This document shows positions 54,710-63,267 of a stretch of DNA of 64,000 nt, one piece after another. Numbering within the stretch: position 1 is the stretch's first letter; each line of letters starts with the position of its first letter. The stretch is from Rickettsiales bacterium (lineage in GTDB: Bacteria > Pseudomonadota > Alphaproteobacteria > G027485855): positions 124,001 to 188,000 of the forward strand of contig JAIXQD010000001.1 in NCBI GenBank assembly GCA_027485855.1, in the 5' to 3' direction. The position numbers and the translations under genes were made by a program. The notes under the pieces were generated by a model. The model was given only the letters and a program-made list of their open reading frames with translations. It did not search any database and had not been told where the DNA came from.

Positions 54710-56011
54710 ATGAAAACCGCAAAATCAGCCATAAAAAGCCGCCAAAACAGCACGCGCAGCGCCAAAGCTGGGCGTGGTGGCATGGCTGTTGCCAAAGGTC
54801 GTCCTGCCAGTGGGGGCGCCGGCACTAATAGGGGCGCAAAGGGGGGCGCAAAAGGCGGCACAAAGCGCAAAACCAGCGCGATGCGTGGCACGGTTGTTTC
54901 GCAAACCCGCGCCCGCCGCAAAGAGCTGCCGCCCTCGGAGGCCGAGCTGGCCCTTAATGCCGAGCAGGCCCATATTGCTAAAGATGCGCTCAGCCACAGC
55001 GAGCATGCCAGCCTGCGCCAGTTGATAGCCCAAGGCGCCGCGCCAAACTCGCAACGCGCCTTGCAGCATGATTGGCTTTATCTGCAAAGCTGGGCGCAGC
55101 TAGCCACTGAGGCGCAAAGCTTGCCTTTTCCGGCGCCGGTTGGTTTGGTGCTTAAATTTATCGCGCAGCATATGGGCGAGGGCGAGCCCATGCCTGATTA
55201 TGTGCTGGCAGCGTTAAAGGCGCGTGGTTTGCGCAAAGCGCAGCGTTTATCGAGCAGCAGCCTTAAACGTATTTTGGCGCATTGGGCCAGTTTGCATCGG
55301 CTCTATAATTTGCCTTCGCCGTTAAAAGAGCCCGCCATCCGCGCGGTATTGCGCCGTGCCTTTGCTGCACAAAATGATGCACCACAACGTAAAAGCCCGC
55401 GGCCCATTACTTTGCCGGTTTTGCGAGCTATGTTGGCACAATGCGGTGATGATTTGCGCGGCTTGCGCGATTGCGCGCTTTTATCCTTGATGTTTGCCAC
55501 GGGCGGGCGGCGGCGCAGTGAAGCGGCCTTGCTGAAAATAGCGCAACTGAAGCGCGAGAAAGGGCAAGCGGGCCTCCTAACCTTTTCGCTGCAATTGGGC
55601 CGCACCAAAACGCGTGATGCTTTAAGCAATAAAAAAGTGTGGCTGGTGGGGCAGGCGGCAGAGTCTGTGCAAGCGTGGCTGTGGGCCATGAAAGAGCAGG
55701 GGCTATTGCTGCAAGGCCCGTTATTTCGGCGTATTTATGCTAATGGCCATATTGGCCGTGAAGCGCTTTCGCCTGATGCTGTGGCAGATATTGTAAAAAA
55801 ATATCTAGAGCTTGCTGGCTATAATAAAAAACTTTATAGCGCCCATGGCATAAGGGCAGGCTATTTAACTGAAGCGGCTAATCGTGGCGTGCCGCTGGCG
55901 CAAGCGATGAGCCAAAGTGATCATCGCGATATTCGCAGTGCCGCACGCTATTATCATGAAGTAGAGATGAGCCAAAGCCGAGCAGCCTTGCTGCTTGATG
56001 AAGCGAAATAG
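54710..56011 (+). CDS. Tyrosine recombinase/integrase with basic N-terminal tail
   Basis: A 433-residue phage-type integrase. A lysine/glycine-rich tail (about residues 1-70) is followed by a helical core-binding domain and the catalytic domain. The first arginine lies in TGGRRRSE (R267-R269), the H-x-x-R box is H379 and R382 in HGIRAGYLTEAA, the second histidine is H405 in SDHRD, and the nucleophile is Y414 or Y415 in ARYYHE. All catalytic positions seem intact. The basic tail is unusual. The nearest tRNA gene is tRNA-Asn, 1.8 kb upstream. The ribosome site is weak. Confidence 0.88.
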   Translation: MKTAKSAIKSRQNSTRSAKAGRGGMAVAKGRPASGGAGTNRGAKGGAKGGTKRKTSAMRGTVVSQTRARRKELPPSEAELALNAEQAHIAKDALSHSEHASLRQLIAQGAAPNSQRALQHDWLYLQSWAQLATEAQSLPFPAPVGLVLKFIAQHMGEGEPMPDYVLAALKARGLRKAQRLSSSSLKRILAHWASLHRLYNLPSPLKEPAIRAVLRRAFAAQNDAPQRKSPRPITLPVLRAMLAQCGDDLRGLRDCALLSLMFATGGRRRSEAALLKIAQLKREKGQAGLLTFSLQLGRTKTRDALSNKKVWLVGQAAESVQAWLWAMKEQGLLLQGPLFRRIYANGHIGREALSPDAVADIVKKYLELAGYNKKLYSAHGIRAGYLTEAANRGVPLAQAMSQSDHRDIRSAARYYHEVEMSQSRAALLLDEAK

Positions 56012-56021
56012 CCTGCTTCAG

Positions 56022-56061
56022 CTATATGCGTGACGCTACATGTGCCCTAGGCTACATGCCC
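56022..56061 (-). repeat. Three copies of the stop unit at the end of the large repeat protein gene
   Basis: On the minus strand GGGCATGTAG (with the TAG stop), GGGCACATGTAG and CGCATATAG follow each other at 14-16 bp, each ending in TAG. Confidence 0.85.
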
Positions 56062-58400
56062 GCGGGTTTTATGCCGCCTTGCTTCTTTTGTACGTCGGCA
56101 ATTCTTTTGCCCAGCGCCTCGCTTTTAGCTCTAAGGGCAGCTGCTTCAGCCGCGACTTCTTTGGCAGTTTTCAGCGCCGGTGGCTGGGCTTTTTGCTCGG
56201 CCAAGGCTTTTAGCGCAGTCACTTGCCCCGGTGCAAAGGCTTGCAGACCAGGGCTATTGGCAAAAAGCGCGGCCCGTTCTTGGGCGATATCAGCCAAGCG
56301 ACTATCAGCATTAAGGCTGATGGTTTGGTAATTTTCGCTGCCATCGGCATTTCTGGTTACTGCATTGAGGCGCACTTCAGTTGGCCTACCATATTTTGCC
56401 GAAAGCGCTTTGGCGGTATCAATACCGGCTTGCACCTCAATGGCGATATCACGATTGGCCGTGGTAAAATCAACCGCCTTTGCGGCGATAATTGTTTTGA
56501 AAGAGCCATCCTGATTATATTTTTCGCCATTTATGTTTTGTGCCAGCTGGTCGAGTATGCTGGGTGGCGCATAATTAAAGCCATTGAGCTTTTTATTGCC
56601 GGCTGCTGTTGCTAGAGGCAGTTCGCCCTCTTGCAGCTGTTTGCTTTTATCGCCAGCGCGTAACTGGCTGAGCATATAATCTTTATATTTGCTGGCAGCG
56701 TCAGCAGCATTACGCACTACATAGGGCGTGCCAGTAATGGCAACTTGCTGTGCTTGAGTTTGTGCCGCTAGACCCGCTGCCGCAAAAATTGCCGCAGGGT
56801 TGATTTGGTCTAAATCCTGTTTTGCGGGGCCTGTTGCAGGCGCTTGAGCTTGCTCTGGTGCTTGCTCAGCTGGCGCAGCATCAGCAATAGGTTCGGCAGG
56901 AGGCGCAGCTGCATCTTCTGCTACAGGTTGTTCAGCTGGCGTAGCTTCGGCAATTGGTGTTGCAGGAAAGAGCCAAGGGGAAAGATTGCCAAGTTTGGTG
57001 TGTTCAGCTGGTGCAGCTTCGGCAATTGGTGTTGCAGGAGGTATCGCCTCATCTACCACAGGTGTTTCGACTGGTGTAGCCTCGGCAATCGGTGTTGCAG
57101 GGGGCGCGGCCGGTTCTTCGATAACTGGCTGTTCGGCGGCAGGTTGTTCGATAACTGGCTGCTCGGCGGCCGGTTGTTCGGCGACTGGCTGCTCGATAAC
57201 GGGCTGTTCGATAACTGGTTGCTCTACGACTTGTTCCGCCAGCTCTGGTGCGGTAGCAGGCTCTGTCGCTAAGCCGCCATTTACAACAGTGGCGGTTGTT
57301 GTGAGTGGTGCCGGGTTATCGATATTGAGCAGCGGGCCATAAAGCTGGCTGGTTTGCGCCAAGACCGATTTGAATATGTCAGAATCTTTGAACTTCTGCA
57401 CATCTTCGGCCGACATAACTGTGTCATTATCATTTTTAACGGCCATGCCTTGGATGATGGCGTGGGCTTTGATGACATCTTTGAGATTGCTATTCGGCGT
57501 ATCAATTTTAAGGCTGCCCCAGCCTTTGGTCTGCGCGGTATGCACCATATGCGCGATGGCGGTATGGTCCATTAATGGCAAACCATCCTTGCCTTTATTG
57601 AGCTGCAAGCGCATGCGTTGGCCATCGGCAAATTCACGCACATTGGTTTTAAGTTTTTGGCCAAAAGCATCATATTGGAAAGTATGATTTTGCGTAGCAT
57701 TCAGCCAGCTGCGGCGGCTTTGCTTATGAAAGGCTTCTTTCAGCAAATCTTCCTGCGCAAAAAGATTTTGGTAAAATTCATTGAGGCGGGCGATTTGGCG
57801 CTCTGTGTCGGCTTGCTGTGGGTTTGCTTCTGGCTCGGTTTGCGTTTCTGGTATTGCTTCAGCATTTGTTGCGGCGTTTGTTTCTGCCGGTATTTCTGTG
57901 TTTGGCGCGGGTGGAATGTCACCAGCGTTGCTAACGTCGGCTATTTGCTCTGGGGCAACTGGCTCTACTTCTTCGGGGGCTTGTTCGGTGGTGTTGGCTG
58001 CTGCGGCGTTTGGCTGGGCAGGGATCTCGGCATATAATTCGGGCGTGGCATTGCGTGCCTCAGCATGAATAAAATCAGCAACGAGGGTTAAAGTTTTTGC
58101 GCTAGGGGCGCTGGTGACTTTGCCATTATCGTAAATAGCTGAAAGCGAGCTCAGCTCGGGTGGCTCGTGATTGTAATTTAAACGCAAACCTTGCGGACGT
58201 TTGCCGCCAGCCACGGGCGCGCCATTTTCGTCTATGCTTTCAGGGCCAGAGGGAAAATACATAAAATCAACCAGCGGCGCGCCTTTATAAAGCTGCGCAC
58301 TTTCGGCACTGGCCGGAAGAATAAACAACTTGCCTTTAAGGCTTGGGTCATTGGCAATGGCTAAACCAAAATGCTCTTCGAGTTCTTTTTGCGTATGCAT
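56052..58400 (-). CDS. Large protein with pentapeptide repeats and possible LPD7-like domain
   Basis: A 782-residue protein of unknown function without signal peptide or membrane helix. Residues about 1-110 form one domain (KELEEHFGLAIANDPSLKGK). Residues about 200-330 contain DHTAIAHMVHTAQTKGWGSLKI and IIQGMAVKND, which recall the LPD7 domain of relaxases and large polyvalent proteins. A long Pro/Glu/Ala region follows with eight units such as EQPVI, EQPAA and EQPVA. The C-terminal domain has VDFTTANRDIAIEVQAGID and ends in a short coiled coil (AAEAAALRAKSEALGKRI). GAGGCG precedes the chosen ATG. It is convergent with the recombinase gene. Confidence 0.75.
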   Translation of the reverse strand: MHTQKELEEHFGLAIANDPSLKGKLFILPASAESAQLYKGAPLVDFMYFPSGPESIDENGAPVAGGKRPQGLRLNYNHEPPELSSLSAIYDNGKVTSAPSAKTLTLVADFIHAEARNATPELYAEIPAQPNAAAANTTEQAPEEVEPVAPEQIADVSNAGDIPPAPNTEIPAETNAATNAEAIPETQTEPEANPQQADTERQIARLNEFYQNLFAQEDLLKEAFHKQSRRSWLNATQNHTFQYDAFGQKLKTNVREFADGQRMRLQLNKGKDGLPLMDHTAIAHMVHTAQTKGWGSLKIDTPNSNLKDVIKAHAIIQGMAVKNDNDTVMSAEDVQKFKDSDIFKSVLAQTSQLYGPLLNIDNPAPLTTTATVVNGGLATEPATAPELAEQVVEQPVIEQPVIEQPVAEQPAAEQPVIEQPAAEQPVIEEPAAPPATPIAEATPVETPVVDEAIPPATPIAEAAPAEHTKLGNLSPWLFPATPIAEATPAEQPVAEDAAAPPAEPIADAAPAEQAPEQAQAPATGPAKQDLDQINPAAIFAAAGLAAQTQAQQVAITGTPYVVRNAADAASKYKDYMLSQLRAGDKSKQLQEGELPLATAAGNKKLNGFNYAPPSILDQLAQNINGEKYNQDGSFKTIIAAKAVDFTTANRDIAIEVQAGIDTAKALSAKYGRPTEVRLNAVTRNADGSENYQTISLNADSRLADIAQERAALFANSPGLQAFAPGQVTALKALAEQKAQPPALKTAKEVAAEAAALRAKSEALGKRIADVQKKQGGIKPAGM
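57112..57231 (-). repeat. Eight 15-bp coding units (EQPVI type)
   Basis: Consecutive 15-bp units encode EQPVI, EQPVI, EQPVA, EQPAA, EQPVI, EQPAA, EQPVI and EEPAA. Third-position changes show that the copies are not all recent. Confidence 0.9.
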
Positions 58401-58489
58401 GACCCGCCTCAAATCTAGGATATGATTTATAAATCTAAGCTCAACACATTAAACAGTTTGATGCACAGCCGTAAAGGAAAGCTTTATTT

Positions 58490-58975
58490 TCAGGGTTGTG
58501 GGGTGTTGCGCCATATTTTTAAAGGGCTTACACGGCGTTTTGGCGCTAATTCTTGAATGGGGGGCGCTGGTATAGAAGCGGCCTCATTGCAGGGGGTGAT
58601 TTTTGGCGCTTTTTGCTGTATTTGCAAAGTGATACGGGCTTTTTCCTTATTATGCGTGTCTTCTAATAATTTGCTGCTATGCCCCGCACGCACAAGCGCA
58701 TTATAGCCGCCAAATATCACCGCACCAAAGGCCACAAAAGCCAAAATTTTGGGTATCACCGGTATGGCCAAGAGCAACAAAACCAAAGGCGCACCGCTAA
58801 AACACGAGCTGGCCGAAAACCAGGCCGCGCGGGTATTGCGCTGCAATTCGTCAACATTTTTGCGATAGGCCAGATGTTCGGGCTCTTTATTGTTAAAGAA
58901 TGCCGCAAAACGACCCGAAGGCACAACATAGCCCTCGGTTGTGGTGGTAAAGTCGATATGCATATTTTCAGCCAT
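58490..58975 (-). CDS. Small membrane protein of unknown function
   Basis: A 161-residue protein with two adjacent membrane helices (APLVLLLLAIPVIPKILAFVAFGAVIFGGYNAL read as a hairpin near residues 63-95), a soluble N-terminal part with a conserved-looking YRKNVDELQRNTRAAWF helix, and a basic C-terminus. I do not recognise it. AGGGAG lies 7 bp before the ATG. It is 89 bp upstream of the large repeat protein gene on the same strand and could be co-transcribed with it. Confidence 0.78.
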   Translation of the reverse strand: MAENMHIDFTTTTEGYVVPSGRFAAFFNNKEPEHLAYRKNVDELQRNTRAAWFSASSCFSGAPLVLLLLAIPVIPKILAFVAFGAVIFGGYNALVRAGHSSKLLEDTHNKEKARITLQIQQKAPKITPCNEAASIPAPPIQELAPKRRVSPLKIWRNTPQP

Positions 58976-59099
58976 GTCGTTACTCCCTGTCTAAAGCAGA
59001 CCATGAAATAGATGGCAAAGCAAGGCACAAAGAAACTTGCTCTTTGCGCTCGCCTGATTATAGACTATTTCGTCCCTACCTATTATGGAGCCCGCCGCT

Positions 59100-61220
59100 A
59101 TGACCCATGCCTCTGACTTGGCCCCCGCCAATATCCGCCGTTTGCTTGAGCCTTCCAGCCTGCCTTTTGGCGCGCCCATTTTGGCTAACATAGCCCCGGC
59201 CGATTTTTTGCCAGCCGTGCAAAAAGCCATTGCCGATGCCGAAGCCGAGATAGCGGCTATAAAAAACAACCAAAGCAAGCCTGATTTTGCCAACACCATT
59301 GAGGCCTTAGAATTTGCCGGTGCTGGCCTTGGCCGTGTTTCGGCAGTGTTTGGGCAAATTGCTTTAGCCAATGGCAATGATGAGCTGCGGGCCATTGAAA
59401 CGCAAATAGATGAAATCACCACGCGCTATGGCAACGCCGTTAGCATGGATGCCGATTTATTTAAGCGTGTTAAAGCCGTTTATGACCAGCGCGACAATTT
59501 AACGCTTAATGCGCATCAGCGTCGTTTACTAGAAGAAAGCTTTAAGGGCTTTGCTCGTAATGGCGCTTTATTAAATGACACAGACAAGGCCGAGCTGGCA
59601 AAAATCAATGAGCGCTTATCGGTGCTGTCGGTTGGCTTTAAAAATAATATTGTTAATTCAGTGAAAGAGTGGAGCAAGCTTATCACCAACGAGCAAGAGC
59701 TTGCTGGCGTGCCCGATGATGTCAAAGAAGGCTATCGCGAAAATGCCACAGAGGCAGGCCATAGTCAGGGCTGGCTGATTAAACTTTCTCCCCCACCTAT
59801 CGAAATATTAGAATATGGCCAAAACCGCGCTTTGCGGGAAGAAATCGCCCGAGCCCGTGCGCAAATTGCCAGCAGCGGCGCTTATGATAACCGCCCCATC
59901 ATTGCCGAGATATTGCAATTGCGGCAACGCCGCGCCGAACTTTTAGGCTATAAAAACTATGCCAGCTTTGTGCTTGAAAACCGCATGGCCAAAACCCCCG
60001 AAACAGTGTTTGAGTTTTTGCGTAAAAACCAAGCCGGTTATAAGCCCGCGCATGACGCTTATTTGCAGCAAGTGCGGGATTTTGCCAAAGCCACCGATGG
60101 TCTGACCGAGCTTAAGCCTTGGGATATCGGCTATTATGGCCGCATGCTGAAAGAAAGCAAATTCAACATCGACCTCAACGATTTGCGCAACTATTTCAGC
60201 CTTGACCAAGTGATGGAAGGCTTGCGCATTCATGCCGAAAAATTATTTAACATAAATTTCGTCGAGCAGCCTGCTGGCAAATATGAAGTCTTTCATCCCG
60301 ATATCAAAGTATATGAAGTGATCGATGCACAAAGCCAAAAAGTTATTGGCCTGTTTTATGGCGATTACTATGCCCGCCCAGGTGCCAAAAAAGATGGCGC
60401 GTGGATGAACCTGTTCCGCAATCGCGGCCTGGAAAATGGCGTAAACCTGCCTGCAACAGTGAGCAACACCTGCAACTTTAAAAAGCCAACAGCAACCACG
60501 CCAACTTTGCTCACGCTCGATGAAGTGCGCACCGTGTTTCATGAATTGGGGCATGCGCTGCATTCGCTTTTGGCGGTGGGGGATTATCCGTCGCTGAATG
60601 GCGTGAATGTGAAGTGGGATTTTGTTGAGCTGCAATCGCAATTACAAGAAAATTGGGTGATGCAAAAAGATGTGCTGGATAGTTTTGCCAGACATTATCA
60701 AACCGGCGCGGCCCTGCCGGCCGAAACTATCGCCAAATTAAAAGAGCTGGAAACTTTTGATGCTGGCTTTTTTGGTTTGCGCCAAACCTTATTGGCCACA
60801 CTCGATATGCGCTATAACACCACGCCACCGGCCAATATCACCAGCCTTGACGCGTTTGAAGATGCAGTGATTGCCGAGGTTGGCACCATGCCGCGCTTGG
60901 CTGGCCTGCAATCGACCAGCTTTAGTCATATTTTTGCTGGTGGCTATGCAGCGGGCTATTACAGCTATAAATGGGCCGAAGTTTTAGATGCCGATGTGTT
61001 TGAAGCCTTTTTGGCCAAGGGTCTTTATGACCGCGCCACGGGCGATCGGTTGCGCCAAACCATTTATGCCAAAGGCGGCACTGAAGAGCCCGATGCCATT
61101 TTCAGGCAAATGATGGGCCGCGACCCAGACCCTGATGCGCTGTTCCGCCGTGAAGGCATTAAGCCGAGCAGGGCAGGCGGTGGAGCGGGCAAAACCGCAG
61201 CCGGGCCCGCGCTAGGCTAG
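59100..61220 (+). CDS. M3-family oligopeptidase (oligopeptidase A / dipeptidyl carboxypeptidase)
   Basis: A 706-residue zinc metallopeptidase that cleaves short peptides in the cytoplasm or periplasm. The zinc site is HELGH within TVFHELGHALHSLL (H481 and H485), with the downstream glutamate in a VELQSQLQENW helix. The closing FSHIFAGGYAAGYYSYKWAEVLDADVFEAF region is the M3A signature. The ATG giving MTHASDLAP has GGAG 9 bp upstream; an ATG five codons earlier is possible. No signal peptide is seen. Its stop sits in an exact 11-bp tandem duplication. Confidence 0.92.
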   Translation: MTHASDLAPANIRRLLEPSSLPFGAPILANIAPADFLPAVQKAIADAEAEIAAIKNNQSKPDFANTIEALEFAGAGLGRVSAVFGQIALANGNDELRAIETQIDEITTRYGNAVSMDADLFKRVKAVYDQRDNLTLNAHQRRLLEESFKGFARNGALLNDTDKAELAKINERLSVLSVGFKNNIVNSVKEWSKLITNEQELAGVPDDVKEGYRENATEAGHSQGWLIKLSPPPIEILEYGQNRALREEIARARAQIASSGAYDNRPIIAEILQLRQRRAELLGYKNYASFVLENRMAKTPETVFEFLRKNQAGYKPAHDAYLQQVRDFAKATDGLTELKPWDIGYYGRMLKESKFNIDLNDLRNYFSLDQVMEGLRIHAEKLFNINFVEQPAGKYEVFHPDIKVYEVIDAQSQKVIGLFYGDYYARPGAKKDGAWMNLFRNRGLENGVNLPATVSNTCNFKKPTATTPTLLTLDEVRTVFHELGHALHSLLAVGDYPSLNGVNVKWDFVELQSQLQENWVMQKDVLDSFARHYQTGAALPAETIAKLKELETFDAGFFGLRQTLLATLDMRYNTTPPANITSLDAFEDAVIAEVGTMPRLAGLQSTSFSHIFAGGYAAGYYSYKWAEVLDADVFEAFLAKGLYDRATGDRLRQTIYAKGGTEEPDAIFRQMMGRDPDPDALFRREGIKPSRAGGGAGKTAAGPALG

Positions 61221-61230
61221 CGCTAGGCTA
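61209..61230 (+). repeat. Exact 11-bp duplication over the M3 peptidase stop
   Basis: GCGCTAGGCTA occurs twice in direct tandem. The TAG stop codon is formed by the end of the first copy and the first base of the second. Confidence 0.93.
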
Positions 61231-61270
61231 AAGCGCGCGGGTTTTTCTCTGGGGCAGGTTCCGGGTGGGT

Positions 61271-61365
61271 TTTCTGCGCCGGGTCCGCGCTATTTCTGCG
61301 CCGGGTCCGCGCGTGTTTGTATTTAGGCGCCGAGTCCGCGCTATTTCTGCGCCGAGTCCGCGCTA
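61271..61365 (-). repeat. Four copies of the tetR 3' end including its stop
   Basis: A 22-bp unit (core AGCGCGGACTCGGCGCAG) encodes the last residues SADSAQK. The second copy begins with the TAG stop of tetR; two more follow, one of them beginning with TAG again. Copies 3 and 4 share a T-to-C change, showing stepwise growth. Confidence 0.95.
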
Positions 61366-62051
61366 TACGCCCTTATAAAAGTTTTTACGCCCGCACGCAC
61401 ATGCCGTTCAATGGTTTTGGCATCAGCCGGGCCATCTAAATTAAGCATGCGGCGCATATAAAGCTCGCTGCCACTAAACAGTGCGGCAAAAAAATCTCTC
61501 GCTTGTTTTGTATCAGGGACATGCAGCATGCCCAACTGATGCAGGCGCTGTAATTGCTCACCGAGCATGTGCTTAACCCGAGCGGGCCCCGTATCGTAAA
61601 ACAGCTTAGTCATTTTAGGATTATGTTCAGCCTCACTGCCCATCATGCGGTAAAGCCTTATGGCATCATCGCTCATAATAAGCGTCATCAAGGCCAGGCC
61701 AATTTTATATAAAATTTGTTGCGGCCCGTCTTGCTTGGCCAGTTTTTGCTTGGTCAGTTCTTGCTTAGCCATTTCCTGCTTAGGTGGCGCAAACAAGCTA
61801 TCGGGCAAATAATGTTGGCATTTATCGTTAATCACCGCCACAAACAGCGCCTCTTTACTGGGGTAGCGCTTATAAAGCGTAAGCTTGGCAACCTGTGCGG
61901 CGCTGGCTATATCATCCATGCTGGTGGCAAGATAACCCTCACTCAAAAACAATTGTGCGGCGGCCAATAAAATATTGGCGTCTTTATCGGCGTCACGCGG
62001 GCGGCCGCGCAAGTTTATTTTGGTATTTTTTGGCAAACGTTTTCTTATCAT
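61341..62051 (-). CDS. TetR-family transcriptional regulator
   Basis: A 236-residue repressor. The N-terminal helix-turn-helix is clear (DANILLAAAQLFLSEGYLATSMDDIASAAQVAKLTLYKRYPSKEALF in parts), the rest is a helical ligand domain. A linker near residues 90-105 holds four near-identical pentads (MAKQE LTKQK LAKQD) encoded by 15-bp repeats. It is divergent from an ABC exporter operon, with a palindrome in the shared 72-bp gap, so it likely represses that operon and itself. Its 3' end is repeated four times. Confidence 0.9.
   Translation of the reverse strand: MIRKRLPKNTKINLRGRPRDADKDANILLAAAQLFLSEGYLATSMDDIASAAQVAKLTLYKRYPSKEALFVAVINDKCQHYLPDSLFAPPKQEMAKQELTKQKLAKQDGPQQILYKIGLALMTLIMSDDAIRLYRMMGSEAEHNPKMTKLFYDTGPARVKHMLGEQLQRLHQLGMLHVPDTKQARDFFAALFSGSELYMRRMLNLDGPADAKTIERHVRAGVKTFIRAYSADSAQK
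61731..61784 (-). repeat. 15-bp coding repeats in tetR
   Basis: On the plus strand TTGCTTGGCCAGTTT, TTGCTTGGTCAGTTC, TTGCTTAGCCATTTC and a partial CTGCTTAGG follow at a 15-bp period. Confidence 0.92.
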
Positions 62052-62054
62052 TAT

Positions 62055-62105
62055 TAAACTTGACAGTTTAGTTATTCGGCCTATTATTATACTCGTAAGT
62101 TTAAT
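62055..62105 (+). promoter_or_regulatory. Exporter promoter with overlapping TetR-type operator
   Basis: TTGACA (62060-62065) and TATTAT (62082-62087), 16 bp apart, make a good promoter for the ABC genes. The palindrome TAAACT-TGAC-AGTTTA (62055-62070) covers the -35 box. A second inverted pair ATTAAACTT / AAGTTTAAT spans 62053-62105. Binding there would block transcription, which fits the divergent tetR gene. Confidence 0.7.
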
Positions 62106-62123
62106 AATTACAAGGCTGTTGCT

Positions 62124-63263
62124 ATGCGGGTTGTGGCTTTAAAACTATTGTGGGGCGACCGCGCAAAGTATCTGGGCCTCATTTTTGGCGTTACCTTCGC
62201 TACTTTGCTGATGGCACAGCAGGTTTCAATTTTTATTGGGCTTATGGCGCGCACGGCCAGTGCTATTTATAGCGTGAGCGAGGCCGATATTTGGGTGATG
62301 GATACCCGCGTGCGCTACATTGAAGAAGTCGAGCCCATGCGTGATATCGAGCTTGCCAATGTGCGCTCGGTGCCAGGGGTGCAATGGGCTGTGCCTTTTT
62401 ACAAGGGCCTTGCCACTATTCGCATGCCCGATGGCCTCACCCAACAAGTGCAGTTAATTGGGGTTGATGATGTGTCGCTGATTGGCAAATGTCGCACGCC
62501 GGTTTTGGGCTCGCCTACGGTTATTCGGCAGCCGCAGCAAGCGATGATGGATAGAAACGGCTTTTTCTTTACCTGGCCCGGGCAGCCGTTGCATTTAGGT
62601 AAAGCAATAGAGCTAAACGACCATCGCCTTATTGTGAATGCTATCTGCGATGTGATGCCCACATTTTTTACTTTTCCCATTATGTATGTGTCTTATCAAA
62701 CAGCCTTAGAAATTACCCCGCCTGCGCGCAACAAACTGCCATTTATATTGGTCAAAGCGGCATCGGGTGAAAATTTGCAAGAGCTGAAACAGCGCATTAG
62801 CCAGCAAACTGGCTTACAGGCGCTTACACAAAATGAATTTGCCTGGCGCAGCATCAATTATATTTTAGAGCGCACCGGCATACCGATCAATTTTGGCATT
62901 ACCATTGTGCTCGGCATTATTATTGGTGCCGCTATTACGGCACAAACATTTTATATTTTTGTGGTTGAAAATCTGCGTCAGTTTGCCGCAATGAAGGCAA
63001 TTGGTGTTACCAACGGCCAATTGCTGCGCATGGTTTTAACGCAAGCAGGCTTGGTAGGTTTAACCGGCTATGGTTTGGGCATTGGCCTTACCGCATTATT
63101 TTTTAAAGCCTCGGCCGATGTGCCGGCACTGAAAGGCTTTGTTTTACATTGGCAAGTGGTGTTGGGCACGGCGGGCGTAATTACCGTGATTATCATTTTC
63201 TCAATTCTGTTTAGTTTGCGCAAAGTGTTTAAGCTTGATCCAGCCATTGTTTTTAGGGGCTAG
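62124..63263 (+). CDS. FtsX-type ABC exporter permease (DevC-like)
   Basis: A 379-residue permease with an N-terminal membrane helix, a periplasmic domain of about 230 residues, and three C-terminal helices (ITIVLGIIIGAAITAQTFYIF, VGLTGYGLGIGLTALFF, VVLGTAGVITVIIIFSIL). VENLRQFAAMKAIGVTNGQLLRMVL is the FtsX/MacB motif, and the layout fits DevC of heterocyst-type exporters. It forms an operon with the following ATPase gene (4-bp gap) and a third gene just starting at the window edge. Confidence 0.88.
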   Translation: MRVVALKLLWGDRAKYLGLIFGVTFATLLMAQQVSIFIGLMARTASAIYSVSEADIWVMDTRVRYIEEVEPMRDIELANVRSVPGVQWAVPFYKGLATIRMPDGLTQQVQLIGVDDVSLIGKCRTPVLGSPTVIRQPQQAMMDRNGFFFTWPGQPLHLGKAIELNDHRLIVNAICDVMPTFFTFPIMYVSYQTALEITPPARNKLPFILVKAASGENLQELKQRISQQTGLQALTQNEFAWRSINYILERTGIPINFGITIVLGIIIGAAITAQTFYIFVVENLRQFAAMKAIGVTNGQLLRMVLTQAGLVGLTGYGLGIGLTALFFKASADVPALKGFVLHWQVVLGTAGVITVIIIFSILFSLRKVFKLDPAIVFRG

Positions 63264-63267
63264 CGCC

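Noticed and set aside
56844-57342. Plus-strand open frames rich in SITGCSAAGCS-like repeats
   Set aside because: They are the antisense of the EQPVI coding repeats of the large minus-strand protein; the repeat period keeps several frames open. No ribosome site or separate codon bias.
61209-61365. Possible CRISPR or REP array between the M3 peptidase and tetR genes
   Set aside because: Copies abut or nearly abut without unique spacers of constant length, and the units are copies of the two gene ends.
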